Shown: positions 47,101 to 55,602, counted from the first letter of the stretch. The stretch is DNA of 64,000 bases from Lacticaseibacillus thailandensis DSM 22698 = JCM 13996 (GCF_001312865.1 NZ_BBER01000003.1:186001-250000); one strand, 5' to 3'. Made by a program: numbers and translations. Notes: a model not told the origin generated them from the sequence alone.

Positions 47101-48942
47101 ATGGAAATTGCAATCATTGGCGCCGGCTCCCGCGGTTTGGTGGCAACCCAGCGGCTAGTTGCATGGGCCCGGCAAACAACGCACTGGTCCCAGTTGCGCA
47201 TTACGCTCATTGATCCGTACGGGGTGGGTGGTCGTGTCTGGCGACAGGACCAATCGCACCTACTCCTAATGAACACTAACCCCGCTAACGTAACGCTGTT
47301 CGCGGACGCGGTGGATCACATCGCGGGGCCCATTGTGCCGGGACCGGACCTATACACCTGGACGCAAACTCTGGCTGCGGACTTCATTCGGCAGGTGGCG
47401 CCCCCGCACACCGATGAACTGTTGGCTGAAGTGGCGGCGCTGGCCCCGAATGGCTTTGCGTCACGACAGTTGTTTGCCCTCTACGCCGCCTGGTTTTATA
47501 CCCAAATACAGGCTAAGCTGCCGGCGGGAGTCACGTTGCGCGTATTGACCGCCGAGGCGCAGGGGGTACGGCCACAGGATGGGCGCTACACCATTACGCT
47601 CCCCACGCAACAATTGCTGGTGGACAAAGTCGTCATGGCGCTCGGCCACTATGCTAATGACGCGACGCCAGAGCAGGCGGACTTGGCTCAGCAAGCAGCG
47701 CTGTACGGCTTGACCTACGTTTTGCCTACGGAACCGCAGGAGTACGATTTCAGCCAGTTGCAGCCGCAGCAAACCGTCATTCTCCGCGGCTTGGGACTCA
47801 ACTTCTTTGATGCAGTCACGCTACTAACGCAGGGGCGCGGCGGCCGTTTCACGCGCGGAACGGACGGATGGCTGACCTACCGACCATCCGGACAGGAGCC
47901 ACAAATTGTGGCGGGTTCCCGCCGCGGCTTTCCGTTGCGGGCCAAGGGCGTCAACATGACCGACGATACACAGTTTCACGGGCAGTTTATCAATCCAGAG
48001 TGGGTCGCCCAGTTCACGGAACCTGGCACCATGAGCGGACAGGAGCTATTGAGCCGGGTGCGCCGGGAGATGGCGTACGCGTACTACCGGGTGCTGTTGC
48101 GGACACAGTACCCGCAGGTGGACGCGGATGCACTGCTGGCAAAGTGGGTGCAGTCGCCGGACCCTGACGCGGTCATCGCACAAACACCGGTACGGGCCCA
48201 TGACGTGTTCGATCCCGACGCACTCCTACATCCTGAACGACAGTATCCGCACAGTGACCGCCGCGAGGTCATGGCGGCGTACTTAACGGCCGATGTGCAA
48301 CTGGCCCGTCGTGGCACCAAAGATGGTCCTGACGCTGCCGCACTCGAGGTGTTGCGTGACGTGCGCAATGACCTGCGCATAATCGTCGCACGGCGGTTGC
48401 TAAGCGAGACTGATTATTATCAGGAGCTGCTGGGACGCTTTAAGCGGGCGGAGGCTTACTTAGCAGTGGGCCCGCCGGATACGCGTATCGAAGAACTACG
48501 GGCCTTGGTACTGGCGGGCGTGGTTACCATCCTGGGACCAGCAATGGCGGTGACGGTTGATCCCGCCCACCACCAGTTCCGGGCGTGGTCCCAGACGTAT
48601 TCGCACCAGCAATACTATGCGGACTGGTTGGTTGAGGCGCGGTTACCCGCGGTTAACGCGGAGACGACACAAAACCCACTAGTACGGTCATTATTACAAC
48701 AACACCTGGCGCGGCCACAACGGTTAACGGTTGCGAATGCCCGCCAGGTGACGGGGGCTGTGGACGTTGACCCGCTGCGGGCGACGTTGCTACCTGGTCG
48801 GGACGACAGCGATGGCTTGTTCTTCTGGGGTGTACCGACGGAAGGGGCGACATGGTTTACCACGACCACCCCCCACCCCGGATTGCCCGACTCGGTGATC
48901 AGTACGGCAGATTGCATTGCGGCACAAATTTTTGCGGGATGA
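47101..48942 (+). CDS. FAD/NAD(P)-binding protein (HI0933/PF13454-like)
   Basis: About 613 residues, intact. ATG 47101 follows GAAGGGAG and gives MEIAIIGAGSRGLVATQRLV, an N-terminal dinucleotide-binding Rossmann motif. A second conserved stretch, LRGLGLNFFDAVTLLT, and the block SRRGFPLRAKG are typical of the large FAD-NAD(P)-binding family found in lactobacilli next to sensing or unknown genes. The enzymatic reaction is unknown. Ends four bases before an imperfect parS site. Confidence 0.78.
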   Translation: MEIAIIGAGSRGLVATQRLVAWARQTTHWSQLRITLIDPYGVGGRVWRQDQSHLLLMNTNPANVTLFADAVDHIAGPIVPGPDLYTWTQTLAADFIRQVAPPHTDELLAEVAALAPNGFASRQLFALYAAWFYTQIQAKLPAGVTLRVLTAEAQGVRPQDGRYTITLPTQQLLVDKVVMALGHYANDATPEQADLAQQAALYGLTYVLPTEPQEYDFSQLQPQQTVILRGLGLNFFDAVTLLTQGRGGRFTRGTDGWLTYRPSGQEPQIVAGSRRGFPLRAKGVNMTDDTQFHGQFINPEWVAQFTEPGTMSGQELLSRVRREMAYAYYRVLLRTQYPQVDADALLAKWVQSPDPDAVIAQTPVRAHDVFDPDALLHPERQYPHSDRREVMAAYLTADVQLARRGTKDGPDAAALEVLRDVRNDLRIIVARRLLSETDYYQELLGRFKRAEAYLAVGPPDTRIEELRALVLAGVVTILGPAMAVTVDPAHHQFRAWSQTYSHQQYYADWLVEARLPAVNAETTQNPLVRSLLQQHLARPQRLTVANARQVTGAVDVDPLRATLLPGRDDSDGLFFWGVPTEGATWFTTTTPHPGLPDSVISTADCIAAQIFAG

Positions 48943-48946
48943 GGAT

Positions 48947-48962
48947 TGTTCCACGTGAAACA
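48947..48962. other. parS-like site (one mismatch)
   Basis: TGTTCCACGTGAAACA, which differs from the ParB consensus at one base; this variant is common among natural parS sites. Confidence 0.75.
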
Positions 48963-48974
48963 CAACGGCACACA

Positions 48975-49022
48975 AATAGCGGCGGACGCTTCCAAATGAG
49001 GAAGCATCCGCCGCTATTTTAA
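48975..49022. terminator. Bidirectional terminator
   Basis: AATAGCGGCGGA.GCTTCC stem with loop of about six bases, followed by TTTTAATT. Confidence 0.85.
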
Positions 49023-49033
49023 TTATTGGAGGG

Positions 49034-49519
49034 TTACGCTGGCGCCGGTTCCGGTCGGCCAGCTGGGCGCGCGTCTTTGCCCTGGTCCTCCTTGGCGTCT
49101 TGGTCCTTCTCCTTGGCTTTTTCCTTGTCCTTCTCACGGGCAATTTCGTCCTTGGTCAGCATGTCCTTCACCGTCATCTTGACGGCCGTCACGCGCAGGC
49201 CGGTCATTTGGTGCACGTTTTTGGCAATGGCAGTGGTGAGCTTGTCAAAGATGGCGGGGGCGTTCTCACCGTAGTGGAGCACCGCGTCGAGGGAGACTGT
49301 CACCGTCTGGTCGTCATCCATATCCACGTCGACACCCTTAGTGGGGTTACTGTCCTTGCGGAAAAAGTCGGTCATGTTAGCGACCATGCCACCTTCCAGC
49401 GAGTATACGCCGGTCACTTCGTTGGCGGTAATGCCCACGATCTTGGCGACCACTGCGTCGTCAAATTTGAGTTCCTGGTCGACTTTGTTGGTGTTCGTTT
49501 GCGTCTTAGCTGCGTCCAT
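49034..49519 (-). CDS. Asp23/Gls24-family envelope stress protein (second copy)
   Basis: About 161 residues from ATG 49519 after AAAGGACGG. The DUF322/Asp23 domain covers about residues 10-115 (ITANEVTGVYSLEGG, QMTGLRVTAVKMTVKDM). The C-terminal tail of about 35 residues is a highly charged Lys/Glu/Asp run ending in a Pro/Ala-rich stretch, longer than in its neighbour. Asp23 proteins are abundant cytosolic proteins held at the membrane by AmaP; they respond to alkaline or cell-wall stress. Last gene of a five-gene operon. Confidence 0.88.
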   Translation of the reverse strand: MDAAKTQTNTNKVDQELKFDDAVVAKIVGITANEVTGVYSLEGGMVANMTDFFRKDSNPTKGVDVDMDDDQTVTVSLDAVLHYGENAPAIFDKLTTAIAKNVHQMTGLRVTAVKMTVKDMLTKDEIAREKDKEKAKEKDQDAKEDQGKDARPAGRPEPAPA

Positions 49520-49539
49520 ATTGATTCCGTCCTTTCGCG

Positions 49540-49917
49540 TTAGCGTTGTTGCCACTCACGCTTGGTGAGTACATCCTTCACGTTCATGTTGAGGGCGACG
49601 ACTTGTAACCCCGTCATTTGTTTGATGCGGGAGCTGACACGCGTACATAATTGTTCGAACAACGCGTGTGCGTCCCGGTTGTATTCGAGCAACACGTCGA
49701 TATCGATGGCGACTTGCTGCTCACCCACGTCGACTTTGATGCCTTTGCTGGTGTTGTCACCCTTGCTGAGGGTATCGGTAATGGCATCGATGACGTTGCC
49801 ATCCATGCCCAAAATCCCGTCGATTTCGTGGGCACACAGGGTGGTGATCTTGGTGATAACCTGGTCGTCAAACGTTAGGCGACTGTTGGCCATCAGGTCG
49901 TTCGTTGTTGTCTGCAT
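49540..49917 (-). CDS. Asp23/Gls24-family protein (first copy)
   Basis: About 125 residues from ATG 49917. Core motifs as in the second copy: HEIDGILGMDGNV and KQMTGLQVVALNMNVKDVL, without the charged tail. The two adjacent copies share order and strand and probably arose by duplication. Preceded by AAAGG with long spacing. Confidence 0.86.
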   Translation of the reverse strand: MQTTTNDLMANSRLTFDDQVITKITTLCAHEIDGILGMDGNVIDAITDTLSKGDNTSKGIKVDVGEQQVAIDIDVLLEYNRDAHALFEQLCTRVSSRIKQMTGLQVVALNMNVKDVLTKREWQQR

Positions 49918-49922
49918 TGCGG

Positions 49923-50123
49923 TCACTGCCTTTCTTTAGTGAACAGGTCCTTACCGGCAGTTAGCCATTGCGTGATGGCGGGCCATAGGGGCACCAGGTA
50001 CCGTGCGGTTAATCCGCCCAGCGCGGCTCCGCAGAGCACTAGGAGCAGGCTACCAAAGCCGAACTGTAACCACACAACGACAACTGCCGCGCCCGTGAGT
50101 ATACCCATGAGTGTTTTGGTCAT
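49923..50123 (-). CDS. DUF2273 small membrane protein
   Basis: About 66 residues, start ATG 50123 eight bases after AGGAGG (50137-50132). Two hydrophobic helices (LMGILTGAAVVVVWLQFGFG and the next) and a basic tail. DUF2273 genes are found almost always within Asp23/AmaP operons; function unknown. Its stop lies near the start of the next gene, suggesting coupling. Confidence 0.85.
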   Translation of the reverse strand: MTKTLMGILTGAAVVVVWLQFGFGSLLLVLCGAALGGLTARYLVPLWPAITQWLTAGKDLFTKERQ

Positions 50124-50135
50124 TGTCATCACCTC

Positions 50136-50672
50136 CTAGAGCACCTTGGCTGGCCGCTGTCGTGCGTTCACCGGGGTGAGGTGAATGCTGACCCGCTGGA
50201 CCGGGACGCCGAGGGTATTAGCCAAGACGTCCTTAACCGTTTGCTCGATTCCGGTCGCCAACGTTGCCAACTGTTGGCGTTGCAGCGGCGTAGCGTCAAC
50301 CGCCACGTGGTGCACCGACCGTTCGTGCATCGTAACCGTCACGTCGGCGTCCCGTACGGGGTGGTTAGCCGCTACCGCTTTGGCGATTGCATGTTCCACG
50401 GCCTGCCGGTCCATGGTCAGTTGCCCGTTTGGTGTAGCGAGGGCCAGGCGTTGGGTCGTACTGCGGCGGAAGATAGCCATCAGTAGCATGACCACAAAGG
50501 TGACCGCCGTGACCGCCACCATGCCGAGCAACAGTGGTCGTAGCCAGTTTGTCTGGGTCGTGTACAGCGCCAGCAGGTTGGGTACTGGCCACAACGTAGC
50601 GGCGAACGCCGCAGTGGTTGCGAGACCGACGATGGCAATGAGTCCCAGACCTAGTTTTGTTAGTGGGCGCAT
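50136..50672 (-). CDS. amaP: Alkaline shock response membrane anchor protein AmaP
   Basis: 178 residues from ATG 50672 after GGGAGG. Two N-terminal helices (GLGLIAIVGLATTAAFAATLW and LLLGMVAVTAVTFVVMLLMAI) then a soluble domain with VHHVAVDATPLQRQQL. AmaP anchors Asp23 at the membrane in Staphylococcus aureus. The position directly before DUF2273 and the Asp23 genes supports the assignment. Confidence 0.85.
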   Translation of the reverse strand: MRPLTKLGLGLIAIVGLATTAAFAATLWPVPNLLALYTTQTNWLRPLLLGMVAVTAVTFVVMLLMAIFRRSTTQRLALATPNGQLTMDRQAVEHAIAKAVAANHPVRDADVTVTMHERSVHHVAVDATPLQRQQLATLATGIEQTVKDVLANTLGVPVQRVSIHLTPVNARQRPAKVL

Positions 50673-50684
50673 GGGACCGCCTCC

Positions 50685-50948
50685 CTACGTACGGGAGCGG
50701 CTGCGGAGACCACCAATTAAGAGTGAAATGATGAAGACCACGATGATGGCCCCGATAATTGCTGGGAAAATGGCCATGTCTGCTACCCGTGGGCCCCAGT
50801 CACCAAGCAGGGCGGTACCTAACCATGCCCCTACTAGGCCCCCGATGATGTTGCCAACCCAGCCTAGCGGCATATCGCGGCCGACAATTGCTTGACCAAT
50901 ACAGCCAATGATGGCTCCGACAATAAGCATCCAAATGAAACTAAGCAT
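50685..50948 (-). CDS. GlsB/YeaQ/YmgE-family membrane protein
   Basis: About 87 residues. I prefer ATG 50948 to 50957 because AAAGG directly abuts the latter and is well spaced for the former. Three helices: MLSFIWMLIVGAIIGCIGQAIVG with Gly-rich packing, NIIGGLVGAWLGTALLG, and FPAIIGAIIVVFIISLLIGG. GlsB proteins are general stress membrane proteins encoded with Gls24/Asp23 in enterococci and lactobacilli. First gene of the operon. Confidence 0.88.
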   Translation of the reverse strand: MLSFIWMLIVGAIIGCIGQAIVGRDMPLGWVGNIIGGLVGAWLGTALLGDWGPRVADMAIFPAIIGAIIVVFIISLLIGGLRSRSRT

Positions 50949-51176
50949 GTTGATCATCCTTTCTTGTGTTGGTCTGTATCTCCCCTAATTCCAGCTTACC
51001 AAGGTGAACTTATCAAAAGCAACTCATAACAATAAAAATATTAATCTTGAGCATTAGCTATTCGTTAATGGTAATACGTTAACATGACACGGTTTTACGA
51101 ACAAAAATAACACTGCACGTACCGACGTAAAGCGCTATCATAGAGTTGTAAGCTAATCCAAATGGGAGGCACAAGT

Positions 51177-52124
51177 ATGGCTGACATATATCTCGCAATC
51201 GATGTGGGTGGTACGAACATTAAGTATGGGTTGATCGACCGGGCCGGTCACCTCATGGAAAAACATACGACCCCGACGCCCCGCACCAACTTTGATGAAT
51301 TTACGGCGACCGTGAACCACATTGTTGATGATTACGCGCCGCGGCTCAAAGGGGTGGCAATGAGTGTACCGGGGACGGTGATTCATCCGCAGGAACAAGT
51401 GATTGGCGGCGGGATGGTGCCATTTTTGGACCAAAAGGAATTACCGCATTTCATTCACGTACCGGAAGGGGTGCCGTTTGCCGTTGAGAATGACGGCAAG
51501 TCAGCGGCCCTAGCGGAAATGTGGTTGGGCAACCTTAATGGTGTCGTTAACGGCGCGGCAATTGTACTGGGTACGGCGATCGGTGGTGGCTTGATCATCA
51601 ACCGGCACCTGTACTTTGGCTCCCACTTCCAGGCGGGGGAGTTCAGCTTTATGGCGGACAACGCCAACTTCAGCGAGCAAAGCCTGCTTGGTTTTCACGC
51701 GGGCTCGGCCGTGGGGATGATTGAACGCATTTCCATGGCGATGGGGTTGCCAACGCGGACAGACGGCCGCGCCGTCTTTGACGAAATCAACTCTGGCAAC
51801 GCGATTGCGTTACGTATTTTCCGGGATTTTTGCCGGCAGATTGCGATGCTGATTGTTAACGTCCAGTCGGTGGTCGATATGGAGCGTTTTGTGATTGGTG
51901 GCGGGATTTCGGCACAGCCAATCGTAGTGACGGAAATCAACGCGGCGTACCAGCAGGCACGGCGCGCGATGCCATTGCTGGACCGGACGTTGTCGCAGCC
52001 GGAGATCCTGGCGGGCAAGTTCCAAAACGATGCTAATATGTATGGTGCGTTGTACAACCTGCTGTTGAAGGTTAACGGTGAGGACACCGAAACCCAGTGG
52101 GGTGTGCAACGCGATCGGCACTAA
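51177..52124 (+). CDS. ROK-family sugar kinase
   Basis: About 315 residues from ATG 51177 after GGGAGG. AIDVGGTNIKYGLID is the phosphate motif 1; GTAIGGGLIINRHLYFG and FVIGGGISAQPIV further ROK blocks. The zinc site HxCxCGxxGCxE of classical ROK kinases is absent: the region reads EFSFMADNANFSEQ. The same is true for beta-glucoside kinase-like and some unspecified ROK kinases. Likely phosphorylates a hexose or a disaccharide; intact, monocistronic, terminator follows. Confidence 0.85.
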   Translation: MADIYLAIDVGGTNIKYGLIDRAGHLMEKHTTPTPRTNFDEFTATVNHIVDDYAPRLKGVAMSVPGTVIHPQEQVIGGGMVPFLDQKELPHFIHVPEGVPFAVENDGKSAALAEMWLGNLNGVVNGAAIVLGTAIGGGLIINRHLYFGSHFQAGEFSFMADNANFSEQSLLGFHAGSAVGMIERISMAMGLPTRTDGRAVFDEINSGNAIALRIFRDFCRQIAMLIVNVQSVVDMERFVIGGGISAQPIVVTEINAAYQQARRAMPLLDRTLSQPEILAGKFQNDANMYGALYNLLLKVNGEDTETQWGVQRDRH

Positions 52125-52140
52125 GAATGTCGGTGTTATG

Positions 52141-52167
52141 GGAATCGCGTGGAACGCGATTCCTTTT
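52141..52167 (+). terminator. Terminator of the ROK kinase gene
   Basis: GGAATCGCG-tggaa-CGCGATTCC followed by TTTTT. Confidence 0.88.
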
Positions 52168-52333
52168 TGTGTGTAAAGTGGGGCATCCCACGGTGCGCGT
52201 GGCCGGTGTGGCCGCTCAGAGGTTGCGCTCGGGTAGTGGTGCATGGAGCGGTTCACCAAGCCGTAGCGGGTCAGCGTACTCACCACTATCTAACTACCAC
52301 GGGTCTTGCAACTCGTGGGGGTGGGTGGTAGAG

Positions 52334-52361
52334 TGGACAACAATCAAATAGCTTTTACAAA
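52334..52361 (+). promoter_or_regulatory. Promoter candidate of the riboswitch/ade transcript
   Basis: TGGACA (52334-52339), 16-nt spacer, TACAAA (52356-52361), just before the aptamer. TATAAT at 52373-52378 lies inside the aptamer and is probably the conserved J1/2 rather than a -10. Confidence 0.4.
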
Positions 52362-52366
52362 TTATT

Positions 52367-52434
52367 TGCCTATATAATGCCATGATGTGGATGGTCAGTT
52401 TCTACCCGGACCCGTAAAGCCCGGACTATAGGTG
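52367..52434 (+). promoter_or_regulatory. Purine riboswitch aptamer, guanine type
   Basis: All core elements are visible: P1 strands CCTATA and TATAGG, J1/2 ATAAT, loop 2 GATGTGG, J2/3 GTTTCTACC, loop 3 CCGTAAA, and GGACTATAGG. The discriminating base (position 74 in the xpt aptamer) at 52426 is C, as in guanine/hypoxanthine sensors, not U as in adenine sensors. It is followed about 140 nt later by a terminator, so guanine binding most likely turns the genes off. Confidence 0.88.
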
Positions 52435-52572
52435 TGAGATGCATAGCGAGTGGGATAGTGGTTGTAGTTGTAGCTACCACCAGCCCCCGCAACGGTGGTC
52501 AGGCTCATTTTTCCGTGCTGGCCAATCAAACGGCAACGCTGTGCAGCCACCTTTCTGAACTCCGGCTTTCCA

Positions 52573-52620
52573 GGGACCTCCTCCACACCATGGTATTTGG
52601 GTACGAGGAGGCCCCTTTTT
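52573..52620 (+). terminator. Riboswitch expression-platform terminator
   Basis: GGGACCTCCTC (52573-52583) pairs with GAGGAGGCCCC (52605-52615), then five T. The right arm also contains the GGAGG of the ade gene (52607-52611), so the same hairpin would block translation as well. Confidence 0.8.
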
Positions 52621-53656
52621 GCGAACAGTAGCGATGGTACTGACCGGTGCGCGTGTGTTGAATGTGTATACTGGCGAATTTGAACAAACTAACTTGTGGT
52701 TGGATGACGGGCGGGTGGTTTCGCGGTTGCCACACCCTGATATGAAGGCACGGACGACCGTTGACTTAGCGGGTCAGTACGTGGTGCCCGGCATGATTGA
52801 CGCGCACGTGCACATTGAAAGTGCGCTGGTGGCCCCCAGTGAAATCGGCCACATCTTGCTCCAACACGGGGTGACTACCATCGTGGCTGATCCCCACGAG
52901 CTAGCTAATGTAGCCGGTACAGCTGGCATTGAGTACATGATTAAGGATGCCCGGCAAACGCCACTGGATATTCGCTACATGCTACCGTCCTCCGTGCCCT
53001 GCGTACCGTTCGATAATAACGGTGCGACCTTGCACGCTGCCGACTTGGAACCATTGTATAAGTACCCGGAAATCAACGGGTTAGCCGAAGTGATGGACTA
53101 TGGGGCCGTGGCGCGTGATGACGCTGATACCATGGCCAAAGTCCACGACGCGTATGCACATGGGCATCACGCTGATGGGCACGCGGCGGGCCTGACTCCC
53201 GAGCAGTTGGAAGTGATGCGCGCGCACGGCATGGACACGGACCACGAAAGTGCGACCGTGGCCGATGCCTTGGCCCGTGTAGATGCCGGTATGTACGTCT
53301 TTCTGCGTGAGGGCACGGTAGAACGTGATATTGCTAATACGATTGGGGCCGTGACGCCGCGTAATTACGACCGCTTTGCGTTCTGTACTGACGACAAGAC
53401 GATTGGTGACCTGATTGGCGAAGGCTCCATCGACCACAACGTCCGCCTCGCCATCGAGTACGGTTTGCCGGCTGAATTGGCGTACACCATGGCGTCCAAC
53501 AACGCGGCGCGTGCCCACCGGCTGACGGACCGTGGCGCCCTGGTTCCGGGACAGTTAGCTGACTTGGTAGTGGTCGATGACCTGAACAGTGTGAATATTT
53601 CCCGGGTAGTGTATACTGGGCGTAGTAATAAAACTGTCGTGAAGGTGGATGCGTAA
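52619..53656 (+). CDS. ade: Adenine deaminase-family protein lacking the C-terminal domain
   Basis: 345 residues with start TTG 52619, seven bases after GGAGG. Amidohydrolase motifs of Ade are in order: DAHVHIESA (metal HxH), ADPHELANV, EVMDYGAVA, DGHAAGL, DTDHES, REGTVERD and FCTDDKT. Typical Ade is about 570-600 residues; here the protein stops after the composite-domain return (ADLVVVDDLNSV...KVDA), and the usual C-terminal domain is missing. The stop overlaps the ATG of the next gene, so this is not a random truncation at an indel. Reaction in the family: adenine to hypoxanthine plus ammonia. Controlled by the upstream guanine-type riboswitch. Confidence 0.82.
   Translation: MRTVAMVLTGARVLNVYTGEFEQTNLWLDDGRVVSRLPHPDMKARTTVDLAGQYVVPGMIDAHVHIESALVAPSEIGHILLQHGVTTIVADPHELANVAGTAGIEYMIKDARQTPLDIRYMLPSSVPCVPFDNNGATLHAADLEPLYKYPEINGLAEVMDYGAVARDDADTMAKVHDAYAHGHHADGHAAGLTPEQLEVMRAHGMDTDHESATVADALARVDAGMYVFLREGTVERDIANTIGAVTPRNYDRFAFCTDDKTIGDLIGEGSIDHNVRLAIEYGLPAELAYTMASNNAARAHRLTDRGALVPGQLADLVVVDDLNSVNISRVVYTGRSNKTVVKVDA
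53596..53611. other. Noc-type half-palindrome (imperfect, inside ade)
   Basis: TATTTCCCGGGTAGTG: left arm perfect, right arm with two changes. Being in coding sequence, it may be chance. Confidence 0.35.
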
Positions 53657-54433
53657 TGGCCTGGTATTGGTTGGCATTGATTTTAGTGGTGACAGGCATT
53701 GTTGGTGGGTTGATCAGCACCATGGCGGGGATGGCGTCATTAGTGACGTACCCGGTACTACTGTCGTTGGGGTTACCAGCCGTGGGGGCGAACGTAACCA
53801 ACACCGCGGGGATGATTTTTACCGGCGTGGGAGCAGCGCTGTCCTCGCAGAAGGAACTGCGTAGTCATAAGCGGCTGACCCTGAGTGTGACCATCTGGGC
53901 GTTAATTGGGGCAATTATAGGGAGCTTTTTACTGACGGTGGCTCCGGAAAGTACCTTTGAACATATCGTGCATTTCTCATTGCGATGGCCGGGGTGCTGA
54001 TGCTGGTCTCCGGTCGGAAAAAGAGACCGGCCGCAGCACGGCGACAGCCGCGGATGCAGGGACGCTTGGTGACGTTGGCCAAAAATACCGCGATTTTTTT
54101 TGGTGGGCCTTTACATTGGTTATTTTGGTGCATCGGCCGGCATTATTTTGCTGGCAATTTTGTCCGTGACGCTAGACCAAACGTTTACGGTCAGTAACGC
54201 CATTAAGAATTTCACCACGTTCGTAGCCAACATTTTTTTCAATCGTTATTTACGCGTTGACCACGAAGGTCTACTGGAGCATGGTGTTGCCCTTGGGCGT
54301 GGGGCTATTCATCGGCGGCTATGCGGGCCCGATTGTGGTGCGGCACGTATCCGTGAAGCTGTTGCAACGCGTCATTGCGTTTGGGGCGTTCGGACTGGCG
54401 GCGTACTTTTTCTATGACGCATATTTTAAGTAG
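53656..54433 (+). CDS. TauE/SafE-family permease (three frameshifts as read)
   Basis: About 258 residues; ATG 53656 overlaps the ade stop by one base. First part: GGLISTMAGMASLVTYPVLLSLGLP, the TauE/SafE signature. Breaks near 53980, near 54105 (an extra C) and in a run of seven T at 54233; the corrected path reads GGLYIGYFGASAGIILLAIL, then FVANIFSIV, ending AAYFFYDAYFK at 54433. The family exports sulfite or organosulfonates, but some members are linked to purine genes; coupling to ade suggests transport of a purine or related product. Confidence 0.8.
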
Positions 54434-54494
54434 AGAGTGGAGCACCCCGGTGAAAAAGCGAGAGCGTCAGCCCGCACCTAAACACGGAGCTATT

Positions 54495-54540
54495 AACAAA
54501 CCCGGTGGGCAACCATTATTTGGTTGCCACCGGGTTTGTT
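54495..54540. terminator. Bidirectional terminator
   Basis: AACAAACCCGGTGGGCAACC / GGTTGCCACCGGGTTTGTT. Confidence 0.88.
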
Positions 54541-54546
54541 TACGCC

Positions 54547-55077
54547 TTATCTTGGTTGCGGTACCGGTGCTTCCATTAGCCAGTCACGCTGCGGGTCGTT
54601 ACCGACCACGAAGGCGTGCTCGCCGACTTTGTGGAAGTGGTGCTTGGCGTAGAAGGCCTTGGCCGGCTCGTTGTGTTCCCACACGCCCAACGCGATGGTG
54701 TCCTTGTGCAGCTGCTGTGCCATGTGCACAGCGTGGTTAAACAACAGGGTGCCCAAGCCGTGACGCTTGAAGGCGGGCAGAATGTAGATGCGCTCTAATT
54801 CCAACGCATTGGTGGCCTTAACGTCGGAGGTCACCGCGTCGTCAACGTTTAGTTTGAGGTAGCCGGCGGGGGTGCCGTCGACGTTGACAAACCAAAAACT
54901 GGTGCCGGGGGTCATTAACTCGGCAGTTAATTGATCTGGAGAATACGCCGTGTCAAGGAACGCGTGCATGTCATCTGGAGCAGTATTAGCGTTGAAGGTG
55001 TTGGCAAAGGTGGTCCGGGCCATCTGGACCAGGGTGGGAATATCTGCTTTGGTAATACGTGTAATCGTGTTGGTCAT
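54547..55077 (-). CDS. GNAT-family acetyltransferase, PaiA-like
   Basis: 176 residues, intact, ATG 55077 after AAGGAG. LERIYILPAFKRHGLGTLLFNHAV is the acetyl-CoA motif, preceded by GYLKLNVD, and NEPAKAFYAKHHFHKVGEHAF closes the domain. The length and DDMHAFLDTAYSPDQL segment resemble PaiA/spermidine-type N-acetyltransferases. Substrate not established. Downstream of the MarR gene on the same strand, 20 bp away, so possibly cotranscribed. Confidence 0.82.
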   Translation of the reverse strand: MTNTITRITKADIPTLVQMARTTFANTFNANTAPDDMHAFLDTAYSPDQLTAELMTPGTSFWFVNVDGTPAGYLKLNVDDAVTSDVKATNALELERIYILPAFKRHGLGTLLFNHAVHMAQQLHKDTIALGVWEHNEPAKAFYAKHHFHKVGEHAFVVGNDPQRDWLMEAPVPQPR

Positions 55078-55093
55078 TATTTATACTCCTTGT

Positions 55094-55546
55094 TTAGTAA
55101 TTGCGGTGTCCGCCGCTTTTGACGAACTGCCAGTCCGCCGCGACGTTGGCGCTCATCTGGTTGAGTAACCGCTCAAGCTGGGCAATTTCCGTGCTATTCA
55201 TCCCCCGCAACGCGGTTTGCAGCGAATACTCATTTTCGCGGTGGATCAAGTCTGCTGCCGCAGTACCAGCGGGGGTCAGAAACAGTTGACTGGCCTTGGC
55301 GTTGTGCGGGTCTGGGCGTTTGGTGACGAGGCACTGATCACATAACTTACCCACGCTGCGCGCAACCGTCGCCCGGTCGATTTTCAGTTGGTCGACCAAC
55401 TGCTCCTGAATAATACCGGGGTGCTCGGCGATGCGGGCTACGTAGAGGTATTGTCCCCGGGTCAGGTTGAGGGTGCGAAATTCGATGTTGGCAATGCTGT
55501 CGAGCGCGCGGGCGATGATGCCAATCGCGCGTAATGCGTTTTCCAC
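55094..55546 (-). CDS. MarR-family regulator
   Basis: About 150 residues from GTG 55546 after AAAAGGAAG. Winged-helix region: GIIQEQLVDQLKIDRATVARSVGKL, and DPHNAKASQLFLTPAG as the wing. Intact. Divergent from glutathione peroxidase (55770), and its own promoter holds an 8+8 palindrome at 55583-55602. May respond to oxidants or aromatic acids; the single Cys residues (CDQC) near the DNA-binding wing could serve as a redox switch, which is speculation. Confidence 0.85.
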   Translation of the reverse strand: MENALRAIGIIARALDSIANIEFRTLNLTRGQYLYVARIAEHPGIIQEQLVDQLKIDRATVARSVGKLCDQCLVTKRPDPHNAKASQLFLTPAGTAAADLIHRENEYSLQTALRGMNSTEIAQLERLLNQMSANVAADWQFVKSGGHRNY

Positions 55547-55570
55547 GTTGTCACTTCCTTTTGATTCATA

Positions 55571-55602
55571 ATTATACACATGCGTATTGCAAATGCAATA
55601 CG
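55571..55602 (-). promoter_or_regulatory. MarR promoter with palindromic operator
   Basis: Minus strand TTGCAT (55598-55593), 16-nt spacer, TATAAT (55576-55571). CGTATTGC-aaat-GCAATACG (55583-55602), a perfect inverted repeat, overlaps the -35, the expected site for autorepression. Confidence 0.7.
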
